A stretch of 64,000 nt of DNA from Pseudomonas violetae (GCF_023072615.1 NZ_JAKNRW010000020.1:1-64000), one strand, 5' to 3'. Positions 43,171 through 52,413 are shown, numbered from the stretch's first letter. Numbers and translations are program-made. Notes: generated from the letters alone by a model not told the origin.

Positions 43171-43539
43171 TCAGACTTCGATCAGTGCGCCCAGCTCTCG
43201 CTCCAGCTCCTGCGGATCTCCCAGGTTGAACTCGATCAACCGCCGCAGGCGCTCGATGGATTCCAGGCTGATGTGGCGGCAGACAAAACCCAGTTGCCCG
43301 CGCTCTTCATGGGTGAGCTGCACATCCATCTTGATCTCGACGTCATCGTTCAGATGAATTTCAACGAAGAAATCCTGTTGCGAATCACCCAGCCAAGGCT
43401 CCGGACGCTCGATCAGCAATCCCTTGAGTGAAAGATCGATCAGCTTCACCGGCCAGATGGACTGCCCTTGGCCTAGCTCGGTTCTGGCGTCGAACGCAAT
43501 ACGTGTGAAGCGGCGGCGTTCGGCTGGTTGCTGGCTCAT
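43171..43539 (-). CDS. mapZ: PilZ domain c-di-GMP receptor (MapZ-like)
   Basis: The 122-residue single-domain PilZ protein carries the c-di-GMP motif RxxxR in ERRRFTRIAFDA and the D/NxSxxG motif in DLSLKG. It aligns along its length with P. aeruginosa PA4608 (MapZ) as I remember it (RRFxRIAFDA start, RRLIEFNLGD end), which on binding c-di-GMP inhibits the chemotaxis methyltransferase CheR1. Position next to radA is the same as in P. aeruginosa. Start at 43539 (MSQQPAERRRF). Confidence 0.85.
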   Translation of the reverse strand: MSQQPAERRRFTRIAFDARTELGQGQSIWPVKLIDLSLKGLLIERPEPWLGDSQQDFFVEIHLNDDVEIKMDVQLTHEERGQLGFVCRHISLESIERLRRLIEFNLGDPQELERELGALIEV

Positions 43540-43698
43540 GGCGCGATCCTCGAATTGTTCGCTGACTATAGACCCGCATGGTGTTCGGCCGCCAGCCGGC
43601 ACATGCTTCTACACCAATGTCCGGGTATGGCCTTTGCCGTCAGGACAGCTAAACTCGGGGTGGCTGTCTTTCTTGTCCACCCTGGCTGGGATCATAAA

Positions 43699-45765
43699 AT
43701 GAAAAATAATAATAGCCTGTTACGCCACGTCCCCTGGCTACTGCTGGCGATCGTAGGAGCGTGCGCCCTGGGCGTAGTGGCATTACGCCGAGGCGAGGCG
43801 ATCAACGCCTTGTGGATTGTGGTCGCGGCAGTGGCCATCTATCTGGTTGCGTACCGTTACTACAGCCTGTTCATCGCTGACAATGTGATGCAGCTTGACC
43901 CGCGGAGGGCCACCCCCGCCGTACTCAACAATGACGGGTTGGACTACGTCCCTACCAACAAACACATCCTGTTCGGTCACCACTTCGCAGCCATTGCTGG
44001 CGCGGGGCCTCTGGTCGGTCCGGTACTGGCGGCGCAGATGGGCTATTTGCCCGGTACGCTGTGGCTGATCGCCGGTGTGGTGCTGGCCGGTGCGGTGCAG
44101 GACTTCATGATCCTGTTCCTGTCCACCCGTCGCAATGGGCGCTCCCTGGGCGACATGGTCCGTGAAGAAATGGGCCGCATCCCTGGGACTATTGCGCTGT
44201 TCGGCTGCTTCCTGATCATGATCATCATCCTCGCGGTGCTGGCGCTGATCGTGGTGAAAGCCTTGGCCGAGAGCCCGTGGGGCATCTTCACGGTAATGGC
44301 GACCATCCCGATTGCGATGTTCATGGGCATCTACATGCGCTATATCCGCCCCGGGCGTATCGGTGAAATTTCCATCATCGGTGTGCTGTTGCTGCTGGGG
44401 TCGATCTGGCTCGGCGGGCAGATTGCTGCCGATCCGTTCTGGGCCAAAACCTTTACCTTTACCGGGATCCAGATCACCTGGATGTTGATCGGCTATGGTT
44501 TTGTCGCGGCCGTCTTGCCGGTATGGCTAATTCTCGCACCCCGTGACTACCTGTCGACCTTCCTGAAAATCGGCACCATCATTGCCTTGGCGATCGGCAT
44601 CCTGGTCACTATGCCTGATCTGAAAATGCCCGCATTGACCCAGTTCATCGATGGCACCGGCCCGGTGTGGAAGGGCGGTCTGTTCCCGTTCCTGTTCATC
44701 ACCATCGCCTGTGGTGCGGTCTCCGGTTTCCATGCGCTGATTTCTTCCGGCACCACGCCGAAGCTGTTGGCCAATGAAAGCCATGCCCGTTACATCGGCT
44801 ACGGCGGCATGCTGATGGAGTCCTTCGTAGCGATCATGGCGATGGTGGCTGCTTCGGTGATTGAACCGGGTGTGTACTTCGCCATGAACAGCCCGGCGGC
44901 AATCGTCGGCGGGGATGTGGTGACGGTTGCGCAGACGGTCAGCAGCTGGGGTTTTGCGATCACCCCGGAAGCCTTGCAGGCGGTGGCTAAGGACATTGGT
45001 GAAACCACCATCCTGGCACGTGCCGGTGGTGCGCCGACCCTCGCGGTCGGTATCGCGCAAATCCTGCACAGTGTGCTGCCAGGTGAAGACACCATGGCGT
45101 TCTGGTACCACTTCGCGATTCTGTTCGAGGCGCTGTTCATCCTGACGGCCGTCGATGCCGGCACCCGTGCCGGACGCTTCATGCTGCAGGATTTGCTGGG
45201 TTCCTTCGTGCCAGCATTGAAACGTACAGAGTCCTGGACCGCGAACCTGGTTGCCACCGCCGGTTGCGTGGCGATGTGGGGTTATCTGCTGTATCAGGGC
45301 GTGATTGATCCGTTGGGTGGCATCAATACCTTGTGGCCGCTGTTCGGCATCTCCAACCAGATGCTGGCGGGTATCGCGCTGATGCTGGCGACGGTCGTGC
45401 TGATTAAAATGAAACGTCAACGCTACATCTGGGTGACCATGCTGCCAGCGGTTTGGCTGCTGATCTGCACCGTGACCGCTGGTTTCATCAAACTGTTCGA
45501 TGCCAACCCTGCAATCGGTTTCCTGTCCCTGGCGAAAAAATACAGCGATGCGCTGGCCAATGGGCAGATCCTCGCTCCGGCCAAGGACATCAACCAGATG
45601 CAGCACGTGATCTACAACGCGTACACCAACGCAACACTGACGGCGTTGTTCCTGTTCGTGGTATTCAGCATCCTGTTCTATGCCATCAAGGTCGGTATTG
45701 CCGCCTGGGGTAAAAAGGAACGTACGGATAAAGAAGCGCCATTCCAGGCAGTGCCGGATGCGTAA
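43699..45765 (+). CDS. cstA: Carbon starvation protein CstA (pyruvate/peptide transporter)
   Basis: The 688-residue membrane protein has about 16-18 helices with the CstA signatures FGHHFAAIAGAGPLVGPVLA (residues ~93-112), GAVQDFMILFLSTRRNGRSL and GAVSGFHALISSGTTPKLL. CstA homologues take up pyruvate and some peptides during carbon limitation. The start MKNNNSLLRHVPW at 43699 is chosen; the longer frame upstream has no support. It is followed after 15 bases by ybdD, forming an operon. Confidence 0.94.
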   Translation: MKNNNSLLRHVPWLLLAIVGACALGVVALRRGEAINALWIVVAAVAIYLVAYRYYSLFIADNVMQLDPRRATPAVLNNDGLDYVPTNKHILFGHHFAAIAGAGPLVGPVLAAQMGYLPGTLWLIAGVVLAGAVQDFMILFLSTRRNGRSLGDMVREEMGRIPGTIALFGCFLIMIIILAVLALIVVKALAESPWGIFTVMATIPIAMFMGIYMRYIRPGRIGEISIIGVLLLLGSIWLGGQIAADPFWAKTFTFTGIQITWMLIGYGFVAAVLPVWLILAPRDYLSTFLKIGTIIALAIGILVTMPDLKMPALTQFIDGTGPVWKGGLFPFLFITIACGAVSGFHALISSGTTPKLLANESHARYIGYGGMLMESFVAIMAMVAASVIEPGVYFAMNSPAAIVGGDVVTVAQTVSSWGFAITPEALQAVAKDIGETTILARAGGAPTLAVGIAQILHSVLPGEDTMAFWYHFAILFEALFILTAVDAGTRAGRFMLQDLLGSFVPALKRTESWTANLVATAGCVAMWGYLLYQGVIDPLGGINTLWPLFGISNQMLAGIALMLATVVLIKMKRQRYIWVTMLPAVWLLICTVTAGFIKLFDANPAIGFLSLAKKYSDALANGQILAPAKDINQMQHVIYNAYTNATLTALFLFVVFSILFYAIKVGIAAWGKKERTDKEAPFQAVPDA

Positions 45766-45780
45766 TCGAGGATTGCAAGC

Positions 45781-45978
45781 ATGTTCAATGACCTGAGTCG
45801 CCTCGGTAAATACCTCGGTCAGGCCGCGCGCCTGATGGTCGGCATGCCCGACTACGACAACTACGTAGAGCATATGCAAACCAAACACCCGGACAAGCCG
45901 GTGATGAGCTACGAGATGTTCTTCAGGGAGCGTCAGGAAGCGCGTTACGGCGGCAAGGGTGGGCCAAAGTGCTGTTGA
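45781..45978 (+). CDS. YbdD/YjiX family protein (DUF466)
   Basis: The 65-residue protein (MFNDLSRLGKYLGQAARLMV ... YDNYVEHMQTKHP ... YGGKGGPKCC) has the DUF466 pattern, always paired with CstA or BtsT. It is proposed to assist pyruvate transport. It ends with a CC pair. Confidence 0.9.
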   Translation: MFNDLSRLGKYLGQAARLMVGMPDYDNYVEHMQTKHPDKPVMSYEMFFRERQEARYGGKGGPKCC

Positions 45979-46012
45979 TCTGGGTTATCAGATCATGATG
46001 TGAAGGAAAACT

Positions 46013-46068
46013 TGTGGGAGCGAACCTGTGTGGGAGCAAGCCCGCTCCCACACAGGTTCGTTCCCACA
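46013..46068. repeat. Perfect REPIN hairpin
   Basis: Two 25-base arms, starting TGTGGGAGCGAACCTGTGTG and ending in CAGGTTCGTTCCCACA, with one mismatch, flank the six-base loop AAGCCC. It is the best preserved long palindrome in the window, with REP heads at both ends, and lies between ybdD and the COG0523 gene. Confidence 0.9.
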
Positions 46069-46114
46069 TTTGTTTTGTATGGCTTTCCCAATTTCGTGAA
46101 ACAGGAGGTTCCAG

Positions 46115-47086
46115 TTGTCCTCTCCCATTCCAGTCACAATCCTCAGCGGCTTCCTTGGCGCGGGGAAGACCACGCTGTTGCGCCACCTGCTCAAAACCGA
46201 GCACGGCCTGAAAATCGCCGTGATCGAGAACGAATTCAGCGATGCCGGCATCGACACCCAGTTGTTGGGCGACGAGCCAGTGCAAGTGATGACGCTGTCC
46301 AACGGCTGCGTCTGCTGCACTATTCATACTGACCTGACCAAAGCCTTGTTCCTGCTGCTCGAACGCCTGGACAGCGGCGAGATCGCCTTCGACCGCCTGG
46401 TGATCGAATGCACCGGCCTGGCCGATCCGGCGCCCGTCGCCCAAACCTTTTTCATCGATGAGGAACTGCGCGAGCGCTACATTCTCGACGGCATCATCAC
46501 GTTGGTGGATGCCGCACATGCCGATACTCACCTGGCCCAGACTATCGCCCAGGCGCAAATCGGTTTTGCCGACCGCCTGCTGGTGAGCAAGCGAGACCTG
46601 GTGGACGAGGCCACTTTCACCGGGTTGAGCGAACGCCTGACCCGCATCAATCGTCGCGCACCGATTCGCGTGGTCGACCATGGCAGGATTGACCTGGCGG
46701 AACTGCTCGACGTTCGAGGCTTCAATCTCAACGCCGACCTCGGCAGTGGCTTGAACCTGCGCCCGGTCAGCAAGGCTCCCTCCATCGACCGCATTTCCAG
46801 CCTGGTGTTGCGCACTGACCAGCCGCTGGATATCGACAAGCTCAGTGAGTTCATGAATGAACTGCTGGAAGATCATGGCAAGCAATTGCTGCGCTACAAA
46901 GGTGTGTTGAACATTGCGGGCGAACCGCGGCGGATGGTGTTTCAGGGGGTGTTGAAGTTATACGGCTTCGACTGGGACACCGAGTGGGCGCCTGAGGAGC
47001 CGCGGGAAAGCGTCATCGTTTTTATCGCGGATGATCTGCCAGAAGAGAAAATTCGGGAAGGGTTTGCGCGGGTGGCGGCGGAGTAG
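46115..47086 (+). CDS. COG0523 (CobW/YjiA-like) GTP-binding protein
   Basis: The 323-residue G3E GTPase has Walker A ILSGFLGAGKTTLLRHLL (residues ~8-25), the metal-binding CxCC motif in NGCVCCTIHTDL, ECTGLADP and LLVSKRDLVDE (NKxD-like). The C-terminal CobW_C domain is at ~225-320. Such GTPases act as metal chaperones; the metal here is unknown. A TTG start at 46115 follows ACAGGAGGTTCCAG, which fixes it. Confidence 0.9.
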   Translation: MSSPIPVTILSGFLGAGKTTLLRHLLKTEHGLKIAVIENEFSDAGIDTQLLGDEPVQVMTLSNGCVCCTIHTDLTKALFLLLERLDSGEIAFDRLVIECTGLADPAPVAQTFFIDEELRERYILDGIITLVDAAHADTHLAQTIAQAQIGFADRLLVSKRDLVDEATFTGLSERLTRINRRAPIRVVDHGRIDLAELLDVRGFNLNADLGSGLNLRPVSKAPSIDRISSLVLRTDQPLDIDKLSEFMNELLEDHGKQLLRYKGVLNIAGEPRRMVFQGVLKLYGFDWDTEWAPEEPRESVIVFIADDLPEEKIREGFARVAAE

Positions 47087-47117
47087 CTTCAGGAAGTTTT
47101 TCGGGGGCTGATGCCGT

Positions 47118-47183
47118 CATCGCGAGCAGGCGGGGCCGCGTCATGTGCGCAGCCCTTGTGGGAGCGAGCCTGCTCGCGATAGC
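47118..47183. repeat. REP pair between COG0523 and GntR genes
   Basis: CATCGCGAGCAGGCGGGGCC (about 47118-47137) faces TGTGGGAGCGAGCCTGCTCG with CGATAG (47158-47183), a REPIN between convergent genes. Confidence 0.75.
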
Positions 47184-47186
47184 AAT

Positions 47187-47876
47187 CTACCCCACCGCGC
47201 GGTTCTTTCGCGAGTTGGGCTGGGAGTTCAGCAGCACCGCATCCAGGTGATCCAGGTGCTGATTCAGCAATGCCTGGGCAGCCACTGCGTCACCACGCTC
47301 CACTGCATTCACGATTGCCTCATGCACAGTCCACTCGCAACTATCCCCTGGATGCGCTTCCTGCTGCGCAATCGCCAGCGAGGTCAAGGGCACCAAGCTA
47401 CCCAGGAAATGCGCCAGCGGTGCATTCCCCGCCATTTCTGCCAATTGCAAATGAAACTCCCCGGACAACCGAATGGCCCGACCCTGTTCGGTACAGCCTT
47501 GCTCCTGTTCAATCAACGCGCGCAGCCGTTCAAAATCCTGGCGGCCACCGTTCTGACAGGCGAGTTGCACCAGCGTGGTTTCTGTCAAGCGTCGTGCATG
47601 CAAGGTCTGCTGGATCTGCTCGCGATCGAGCACAGCAACCCGGGGCCGATGGTTGGCCCGCAGAATAATGATCTGCTGGTGAGAAAGGCAGCCCAGCACA
47701 CCACGAATGTCGCTGCGACGGGCACCAAACATTTGCGTCAGGCTGTCTTCAGTAAACCGACTACCCGCATTGATTCGCTGGTCGAGAATGGCATCGAACA
47801 CCCGCGCATAAAGATCATTCATCGGCAGGGTGTAGGGCAGGGCAGCAAGAGTCTGAGGTGAAGCGAAGCTGTTCAT
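47187..47876 (-). CDS. GntR family regulator with FCD domain (second of two)
   Basis: The 229-residue protein has a winged HTH (RINAGSRFTEDSLTQMFGAR; RSDIRGVLGCLSHQQIIILR) and a C-terminal FCD helical domain (FHLQLAEMAGNAPLAHFLGS; HEAIVNAVERGDAVAAQALL) with His residues of the metal/effector site. It lies 25 bases after the other GntR gene on the same strand. Confidence 0.85.
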   Translation of the reverse strand: MNSFASPQTLAALPYTLPMNDLYARVFDAILDQRINAGSRFTEDSLTQMFGARRSDIRGVLGCLSHQQIIILRANHRPRVAVLDREQIQQTLHARRLTETTLVQLACQNGGRQDFERLRALIEQEQGCTEQGRAIRLSGEFHLQLAEMAGNAPLAHFLGSLVPLTSLAIAQQEAHPGDSCEWTVHEAIVNAVERGDAVAAQALLNQHLDHLDAVLLNSQPNSRKNRAVG

Positions 47877-47901
47877 GGCCTGTCTCCAGTTCCAAGAGTG
47901 T

Positions 47902-48624
47902 TCAACCGCGAAGATTGTCGTCTGGAATATTCAATTCGATGCCCGTGCGCTGACCTTCGCGAAGAATGTGACGACGCATTTCTGCACTGGCCTGGGCGCT
48001 ATTCTTGCTGCGGATTGCTCGCACCACGGCTTCGTTTTCTTCGAGACGTTCAGCCAGGTGTTCCGGGGAATTGCGCAGCACCTCGGCGCTTTGCTTGAGA
48101 GCGTTGCTGGTTTGCTGCACCACGCTCTGAAAAATCGGATTCGAGGTCAGGGTGAACAGTTCTTCGTGGAACGCGATGTAGGCATTAACCCCGGCTTCGC
48201 TGTCGTTCGCTTCCAGGGCTTCGCGCATGTCCATAAGCGTAAGGCGCAACTGCCCGACTTCCTTGCTGCTGATGGACTGCGCCACCAGCCCGACAATGAA
48301 CGGCTCAAGGGTGTAGCGCAGCTGTAGCACATCCTCCAGGCTCGCCCCCGCCACAGCACTGTCGTGGGACTGGCTGTCGCTGAGATTGGCCTCCAGGACC
48401 ACTACGCCCTTGCCCGGCATGGAACGCACCAGCCCGAGTGTTTCCAGGACGATTACTGCTTCACGCAGGCTCGGGCGGCTGATGCCCAATTGTTCGGCCA
48501 GTTCCCGTTGCCCAGGCAGCATTTCGCCAGAGCGCCACTGGCCGCGGGCCAGAGCGGCCCGAAGTTTTTCCACGACTGAGTTCACAACGGTCGACGAGGT
48601 AATCACTGTTCGCTCCATGAGCAT
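47902..48624 (-). CDS. GntR family regulator, FadR subfamily (first of two)
   Basis: The 240-residue protein has a FadR-type winged HTH (GEMLPGQRELAEQLGISRPS; LREAVIVLETLGLVRSMPGK) and an FCD effector domain (YIAFHEELFTLTSNPIFQSV). It follows the dicarboxylate transporter by about 50 bases. FadR-subfamily FCD proteins commonly sense carboxylates and bind TGGT-Nx-ACCA sites; such sites occur upstream of the transporter. An ATG at 48618 is an equally good start. Confidence 0.87.
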   Translation of the reverse strand: MLMERTVITSSTVVNSVVEKLRAALARGQWRSGEMLPGQRELAEQLGISRPSLREAVIVLETLGLVRSMPGKGVVVLEANLSDSQSHDSAVAGASLEDVLQLRYTLEPFIVGLVAQSISSKEVGQLRLTLMDMREALEANDSEAGVNAYIAFHEELFTLTSNPIFQSVVQQTSNALKQSAEVLRNSPEHLAERLEENEAVVRAIRSKNSAQASAEMRRHILREGQRTGIELNIPDDNLRG

Positions 48625-48673
48625 TCAAAACGGTTGATGACCGTGCCCGCCATTTGGCAGGCACGGCGGCGAT

Positions 48674-49987
48674 TCAAAATTCCTGCTGGTGCGAGGGAAC
48701 GCCTGGTTTTCTCGGCTGGAAGGTATAACCCACCTGACCGGAAAGCACCTTGTTTGCGCGCTGGATGTCGATGTCTTTTTCCCAGCGGGCGATGGCCACT
48801 GTCGCGACGCAATTGCCGATCAGATTGGTCAGCGCCCGTCCGATCCCCATGAACCAGTCCACCGCCAGCACCAGTACCAGGCCCACCACCGGAATCGCCG
48901 GGATCGCCGTGAGTGTCGCCGCCAGGATCACCAGCGCCGAGCCGGGAATGCCGTGGGCACCTTTGGAGGTGATCAGCGAAACCAACAGGATCGTCAGTAG
49001 GTCGGTCATGGCCAGTGGCGTGCCGGTGGCATTGGCGATGAAGACGATGGCGAGGGTCAGGTAGATCGAGAAACCGTCGAGGTTGAACGAGTAGCCCGTA
49101 GGGATCACCAGGCCGACCGTGGAACTGCCAATGCCCAGGTGCTCCAACTTGCGCATAATCTGTGGCAGCACGGCGTCGGAGGAGGCGGTACCCATGACGA
49201 TCATCAGTTCTTCACGCAGGTACTTGAGCAGCGGCCACATCCGCAGGCCGGACACGCGCATCACCAGGCCGAGAATAAGCGAGACGAAGGCCACGCAGGT
49301 CAGGTAGAACAAACCCACCAGGCTGCCCAGATGCTGCAGGGAGTCCAGGCCGTATTTGCTGGTCGTGAACGCGATGGCGCCGAACACACCAATAGGTGCC
49401 AGGCGTACGATCATGCCCATGATGCGAAAGATCACATGGCTCAGTTCGTTGATGAGCCGGGAGATGCCCGACGCCGCTTCTCCCACCAGGTTGAGTGCGC
49501 TACCGAACAACACCGAGAACAGCAGGACTTGCAGGATGTTGTTGTCGGCAAAGGCGCCGATCACCGAGGAGGGAATCAGGTCCATCAGGAACTGCGTGGT
49601 GGTGTGCAGATGCTGGCCGCGCTGAGCGATATCGCCCATGTCGGCGGCGGAAAGCTGATCCAGATGAATGTTCGCGCCGCTGCCGATACCGGTGCTAAAG
49701 GCGAATACCAGGCCGATCACGAGGGCGATGGTGGTCAGGATTTCAAAGTAAATCACCGATTTCAGGCCAATGCGCCCGACCTTCTTCAGGTCGCCGGCAC
49801 CGCTGATGCCACTGACAACCACGCAGAATACGATCAAGCCGATGAGCATCTTGATCAGTTTGATGAAACCATCGCCCAAGGGTTTGAGCTGTGCAGAGTA
49901 TTCAGGGAGGGTCAGCCCGCAGACGATGCCGAGCACCAGTCCGAGAACCACTTGGAGGAAGATTGAACGCGAGCACCATCTGAGCAT
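48674..49987 (-). CDS. C4-dicarboxylate (DctA-like) cation symporter
   Basis: The 437-residue DAACS protein begins LRWCSRSIFLQVVLGLVLGI and has the characteristic serine-rich hairpin region MGTASSDAVLPQIMRKLEHL, the NLDGFSIYLTLA motif and TSKGAHGIPGSALVILAATL. It imports succinate, malate or fumarate (or a related carboxylate) with Na+ or H+. It heads an operon with two GntR regulators and may be specialised relative to the main dctA. Confidence 0.87.
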   Translation of the reverse strand: MLRWCSRSIFLQVVLGLVLGIVCGLTLPEYSAQLKPLGDGFIKLIKMLIGLIVFCVVVSGISGAGDLKKVGRIGLKSVIYFEILTTIALVIGLVFAFSTGIGSGANIHLDQLSAADMGDIAQRGQHLHTTTQFLMDLIPSSVIGAFADNNILQVLLFSVLFGSALNLVGEAASGISRLINELSHVIFRIMGMIVRLAPIGVFGAIAFTTSKYGLDSLQHLGSLVGLFYLTCVAFVSLILGLVMRVSGLRMWPLLKYLREELMIVMGTASSDAVLPQIMRKLEHLGIGSSTVGLVIPTGYSFNLDGFSIYLTLAIVFIANATGTPLAMTDLLTILLVSLITSKGAHGIPGSALVILAATLTAIPAIPVVGLVLVLAVDWFMGIGRALTNLIGNCVATVAIARWEKDIDIQRANKVLSGQVGYTFQPRKPGVPSHQQEF

Positions 49988-50055
49988 GGGAGGAATCCTG
50001 GTCGGTGTCCTGGCTGGTGTGCGGTGAGCACATCAGATTCAGGACTTAATTATTG

Positions 50056-50152
50056 TGGTCTTACCGGTATGTCCAGTGCAGGCTCAGTCTACGCTGGGTT
50101 TTTCCTGAATTTCAAGCGTCAACATGGAAATTGGCAAGACCGGTCTGACCAG
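50056..50152 (-). promoter_or_regulatory. Paired GGTCTKACC sites upstream of the transporter/GntR operon
   Basis: GGTCTTACC (50057-50065, in TGTGGTCTTACCGG) and GGTCTGACC (50142-50150, in CCGGTCTGACCAG) are inverted-repeat sites 85 bases apart, upstream of the dctA-like start. They resemble GGT-N3-ACC operators of FadR-type GntR proteins. The binder is probably one of the two regulators in the operon. Confidence 0.5.
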
Positions 50153-50187
50153 TGGCGCGAAGCGAGTGTCAGAGCGGCGTACTCAGG

Positions 50188-50211
50188 AAAAACCGACCAT
50201 TGCTGGTCGGT
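50188..50211 (-). terminator. Terminator of the 188-aa orphan gene
   Basis: On the minus strand ACCGACCAGCAATGGTCGGT is followed by TTTTT. The 8-base stem and GCAA loop make a good intrinsic terminator just beyond the orphan's stop. Confidence 0.85.
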
Positions 50212-50233
50212 CCATGCAAATGCATGTGGTGTC

Positions 50234-50800
50234 TTATATTTCGTTAGGTGAATCCAAATAAGGTGCATTTCTTTGATCAATCATCAAACTGAATAATAAG
50301 GGCGTTTCATTTTTGTCAGCAATATAAGTATATTTTGAATTTTGAGTTTTGTACTTGTGCAGTAGCCATGAATCCCTGACTTGAATGTACACTTCGGGGT
50401 TGTCGTCGCTGATCGCGTCCAAGGTTAAAATGTTGCGGCCTTTACCGAGCAGGTTAAAAGTGACTGCCCCTTGGCTTGGGAAGGCACCCAGTAAACCCGT
50501 TTCACTAATACTCAGGCATTTTCCGAAGTAAGGGCCCAGCGTACGAATATACAGTTGGTAGTCTCTGCCGGTGTACCGGAAGTACAGCTGAAGGCGAGAC
50601 CTGGCTTCGACTTCAGCCCCGGAGCGCAAGCCTACAAAATGAGAGTGGTCCCTCTGTTGCGGCCTGCCGGTAAACATGCCCCCACTGCCAAGAGTATCGG
50701 TAACCAGCGTTTTCTCTCCATGCAGTAAGTTCAAGAAGTGCAAGGACATACCCGGTGTGCCAATTGTTGCGGTGAAGGACTTTTGTCTGTTTGTACTCAT
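50234..50800 (-). CDS. Hypothetical protein, 188 aa, possible beta-trefoil fold
   Basis: No family is recognised with certainty. The base composition is more AT-rich than the neighbours, a sign of transfer. There is no signal peptide or membrane helix. The middle and C-terminal part has repeated beta motifs: YQLYIRTLGPYFGKCLSISE, TGLLGAFPSQGAVTFNLL, NPEVYIQVRDSWLLHKYK and ETPLLFSLMID. They are spaced about 45 residues apart, which suggests a beta-trefoil (lectin/fascin-like) domain. The gene has its own terminator and stands between the dicarboxylate and glyA operons. Confidence 0.6.
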   Translation of the reverse strand: MSTNRQKSFTATIGTPGMSLHFLNLLHGEKTLVTDTLGSGGMFTGRPQQRDHSHFVGLRSGAEVEARSRLQLYFRYTGRDYQLYIRTLGPYFGKCLSISETGLLGAFPSQGAVTFNLLGKGRNILTLDAISDDNPEVYIQVRDSWLLHKYKTQNSKYTYIADKNETPLLFSLMIDQRNAPYLDSPNEI

Positions 50801-50988
50801 GTTTTTTCTCTATATTCGGCTGATAAGAAATTCTCTGACGGCAGTTGTAGTGCCGTAGTGTTCTTGCGTTTCTTATATATAGAGGCTTGTAGGTGGCGTG
50901 TGCGGGATCTTGCTTTTCAGGCTGTTTCTGAGTTGCGTTGGTTGTTATGGGCTGGGATAAGTTACTTGGATATCCAGTGCGTAAATAA

Positions 50989-51021
50989 CAAAAAAGCCCA
51001 ACCATTTCTGGTCGGGCTTCA
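50989..51021 (-). terminator. Terminator of glyA
   Basis: On the minus strand GAAGCCCGACCAGAAATGGT is followed by TGGGCTTTTTTG. The stem is AGCCCGACCA/TGGTTGGGCT with one G-T pair, followed by a T-run, directly after the glyA stop. Confidence 0.9.
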
Positions 51022-51046
51022 GTATAGCGGGGTAACGATTTCGCGA

Positions 51047-52300
51047 TTAAGCGCCGTAAACCGGCAGCTTCTTGCAGATGGCCTTGACCTTCTCACGAAC
51101 GGCGTCGATCACCGCTTCGTTGTTCAGGTCTGCCAGGATGTCGCAGATCCAGCCGGCCAATTCCTTGCACTCAGCTTCCTTGAAGCCGCGAGTGGTCACG
51201 GCCGGAGTGCCGAAGCGCAGACCGGAAGTGACGAACGGGGAGCGTGGATCGTTAGGTACGGAGTTTTTGTTCACGGTGATGAAAGCCTTGCCCAAAGCGG
51301 CGTCGGCATCTTTACCGGAGATTTCCTGCTTGATCAGCGACAGCAGGAACAGGTGGTTTTCAGTACCGCCCGAGACCACGTCAAAACCGCGCTCGATGAA
51401 CACGCCGGCCATGGCCTTGGCGTTTTTCACCACTTGTTGCTGGTAGGTCTTGAATTCAGGCTGCAGCGCTTCTTTGAAGCAGATCGCTTTAGCGGCGATC
51501 ACGTGCTCCAGCGGGCCACCTTGGGCGCCGGGGAATACTGCGGAGTTGAGCTTCTTCTCGATGTCGGCGTTGGCGCGAGCCAGGATCAGGCCGCCACGTG
51601 GACCGCGCAGGGTCTTGTGGGTGGTGGTGGTCACGACGTCGGCGAAAGGCACCGGGTTAGGGTAGACGCCAGCGGCGACCAGGCCGGCCACGTGGGCCAT
51701 GTCAACGAACAGGTAGGCGCCAACCTTGTCGGCAATCTCGCGGAAACGCGGGAAGTCGAGGATCTGCGAGTACGCGGAGAAACCGGCCACGATCATTTTC
51801 GGCTTGTGCTCAACGGCCAGGCGCTCGACTTCGTCGTAGTCGATCAGGCCATTGGCGTCGATGCCGTACTGGATGGCGTTATACAGCTTGCCGGAGGACG
51901 AAACGCTGGCGCCGTGGGTCAGGTGACCACCGTGGGCCAGGCTCATGCCCAGGATGGTATCGCCAGCAGACAGCAGTGCCAGGTAGACCGCGCTGTTGGC
52001 CTGGGAACCGGCGTGCGGCTGAACGTTGGCGTAATCAGCGCCGAACAGTTCCTTGGCGCGATCGATAGCCAGTTGCTCGACCACGTCGACGAACTCGCAG
52101 CCACCGTAGTAGCGCTTGCCCGGGTAGCCTTCGGCATACTTGTTGGTCAGTACCGAGCCTTGAGCTTCCATCACCGCAGGGCTGGTGTAGTTTTCCGAAG
52201 CGATCAGCTCAATGTGCTCTTCCTGGCGCTGAGCTTCTTGCTCCATGGCGGCAAAGAGATCGGCGTCGTACTTGGCAATAGTCAAATCACGGCTGAACAT
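51047..52300 (-). CDS. glyA: Serine hydroxymethyltransferase GlyA
   Basis: The 417-residue PLP enzyme interconverts serine and glycine with tetrahydrofolate. It shows LIASENYTSPAVMEAQGSVL, NKYAEGYPGKRYYGGCEFVD, the PLP lysine motif VTTTTHKTLRGPRGGLI and GGTENHLFLL. The start MFSRDLTIAKYDADL at 52300 is supported by family length. It lies downstream of morA on the same strand, as in P. aeruginosa (PA4602 beside PA4601). Confidence 0.96.
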   Translation of the reverse strand: MFSRDLTIAKYDADLFAAMEQEAQRQEEHIELIASENYTSPAVMEAQGSVLTNKYAEGYPGKRYYGGCEFVDVVEQLAIDRAKELFGADYANVQPHAGSQANSAVYLALLSAGDTILGMSLAHGGHLTHGASVSSSGKLYNAIQYGIDANGLIDYDEVERLAVEHKPKMIVAGFSAYSQILDFPRFREIADKVGAYLFVDMAHVAGLVAAGVYPNPVPFADVVTTTTHKTLRGPRGGLILARANADIEKKLNSAVFPGAQGGPLEHVIAAKAICFKEALQPEFKTYQQQVVKNAKAMAGVFIERGFDVVSGGTENHLFLLSLIKQEISGKDADAALGKAFITVNKNSVPNDPRSPFVTSGLRFGTPAVTTRGFKEAECKELAGWICDILADLNNEAVIDAVREKVKAICKKLPVYGA

Positions 52301-52413
52301 GGCGGTCCTCAAGGATCGGGGGCAGAAAAGGGGGGCATTCTAACCCAACCGCTTTTAGAAGGGATATGAAACACAGTCAGGTTGTAGATAAGCGGGCTTC
52401 ACGATGCAAACCA

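Noticed and set aside
44527..45888. 453-residue open frame antisense to cstA and ybdD
   Set aside because: It is a shadow of two well-supported genes, with a composition typical of antisense frames.
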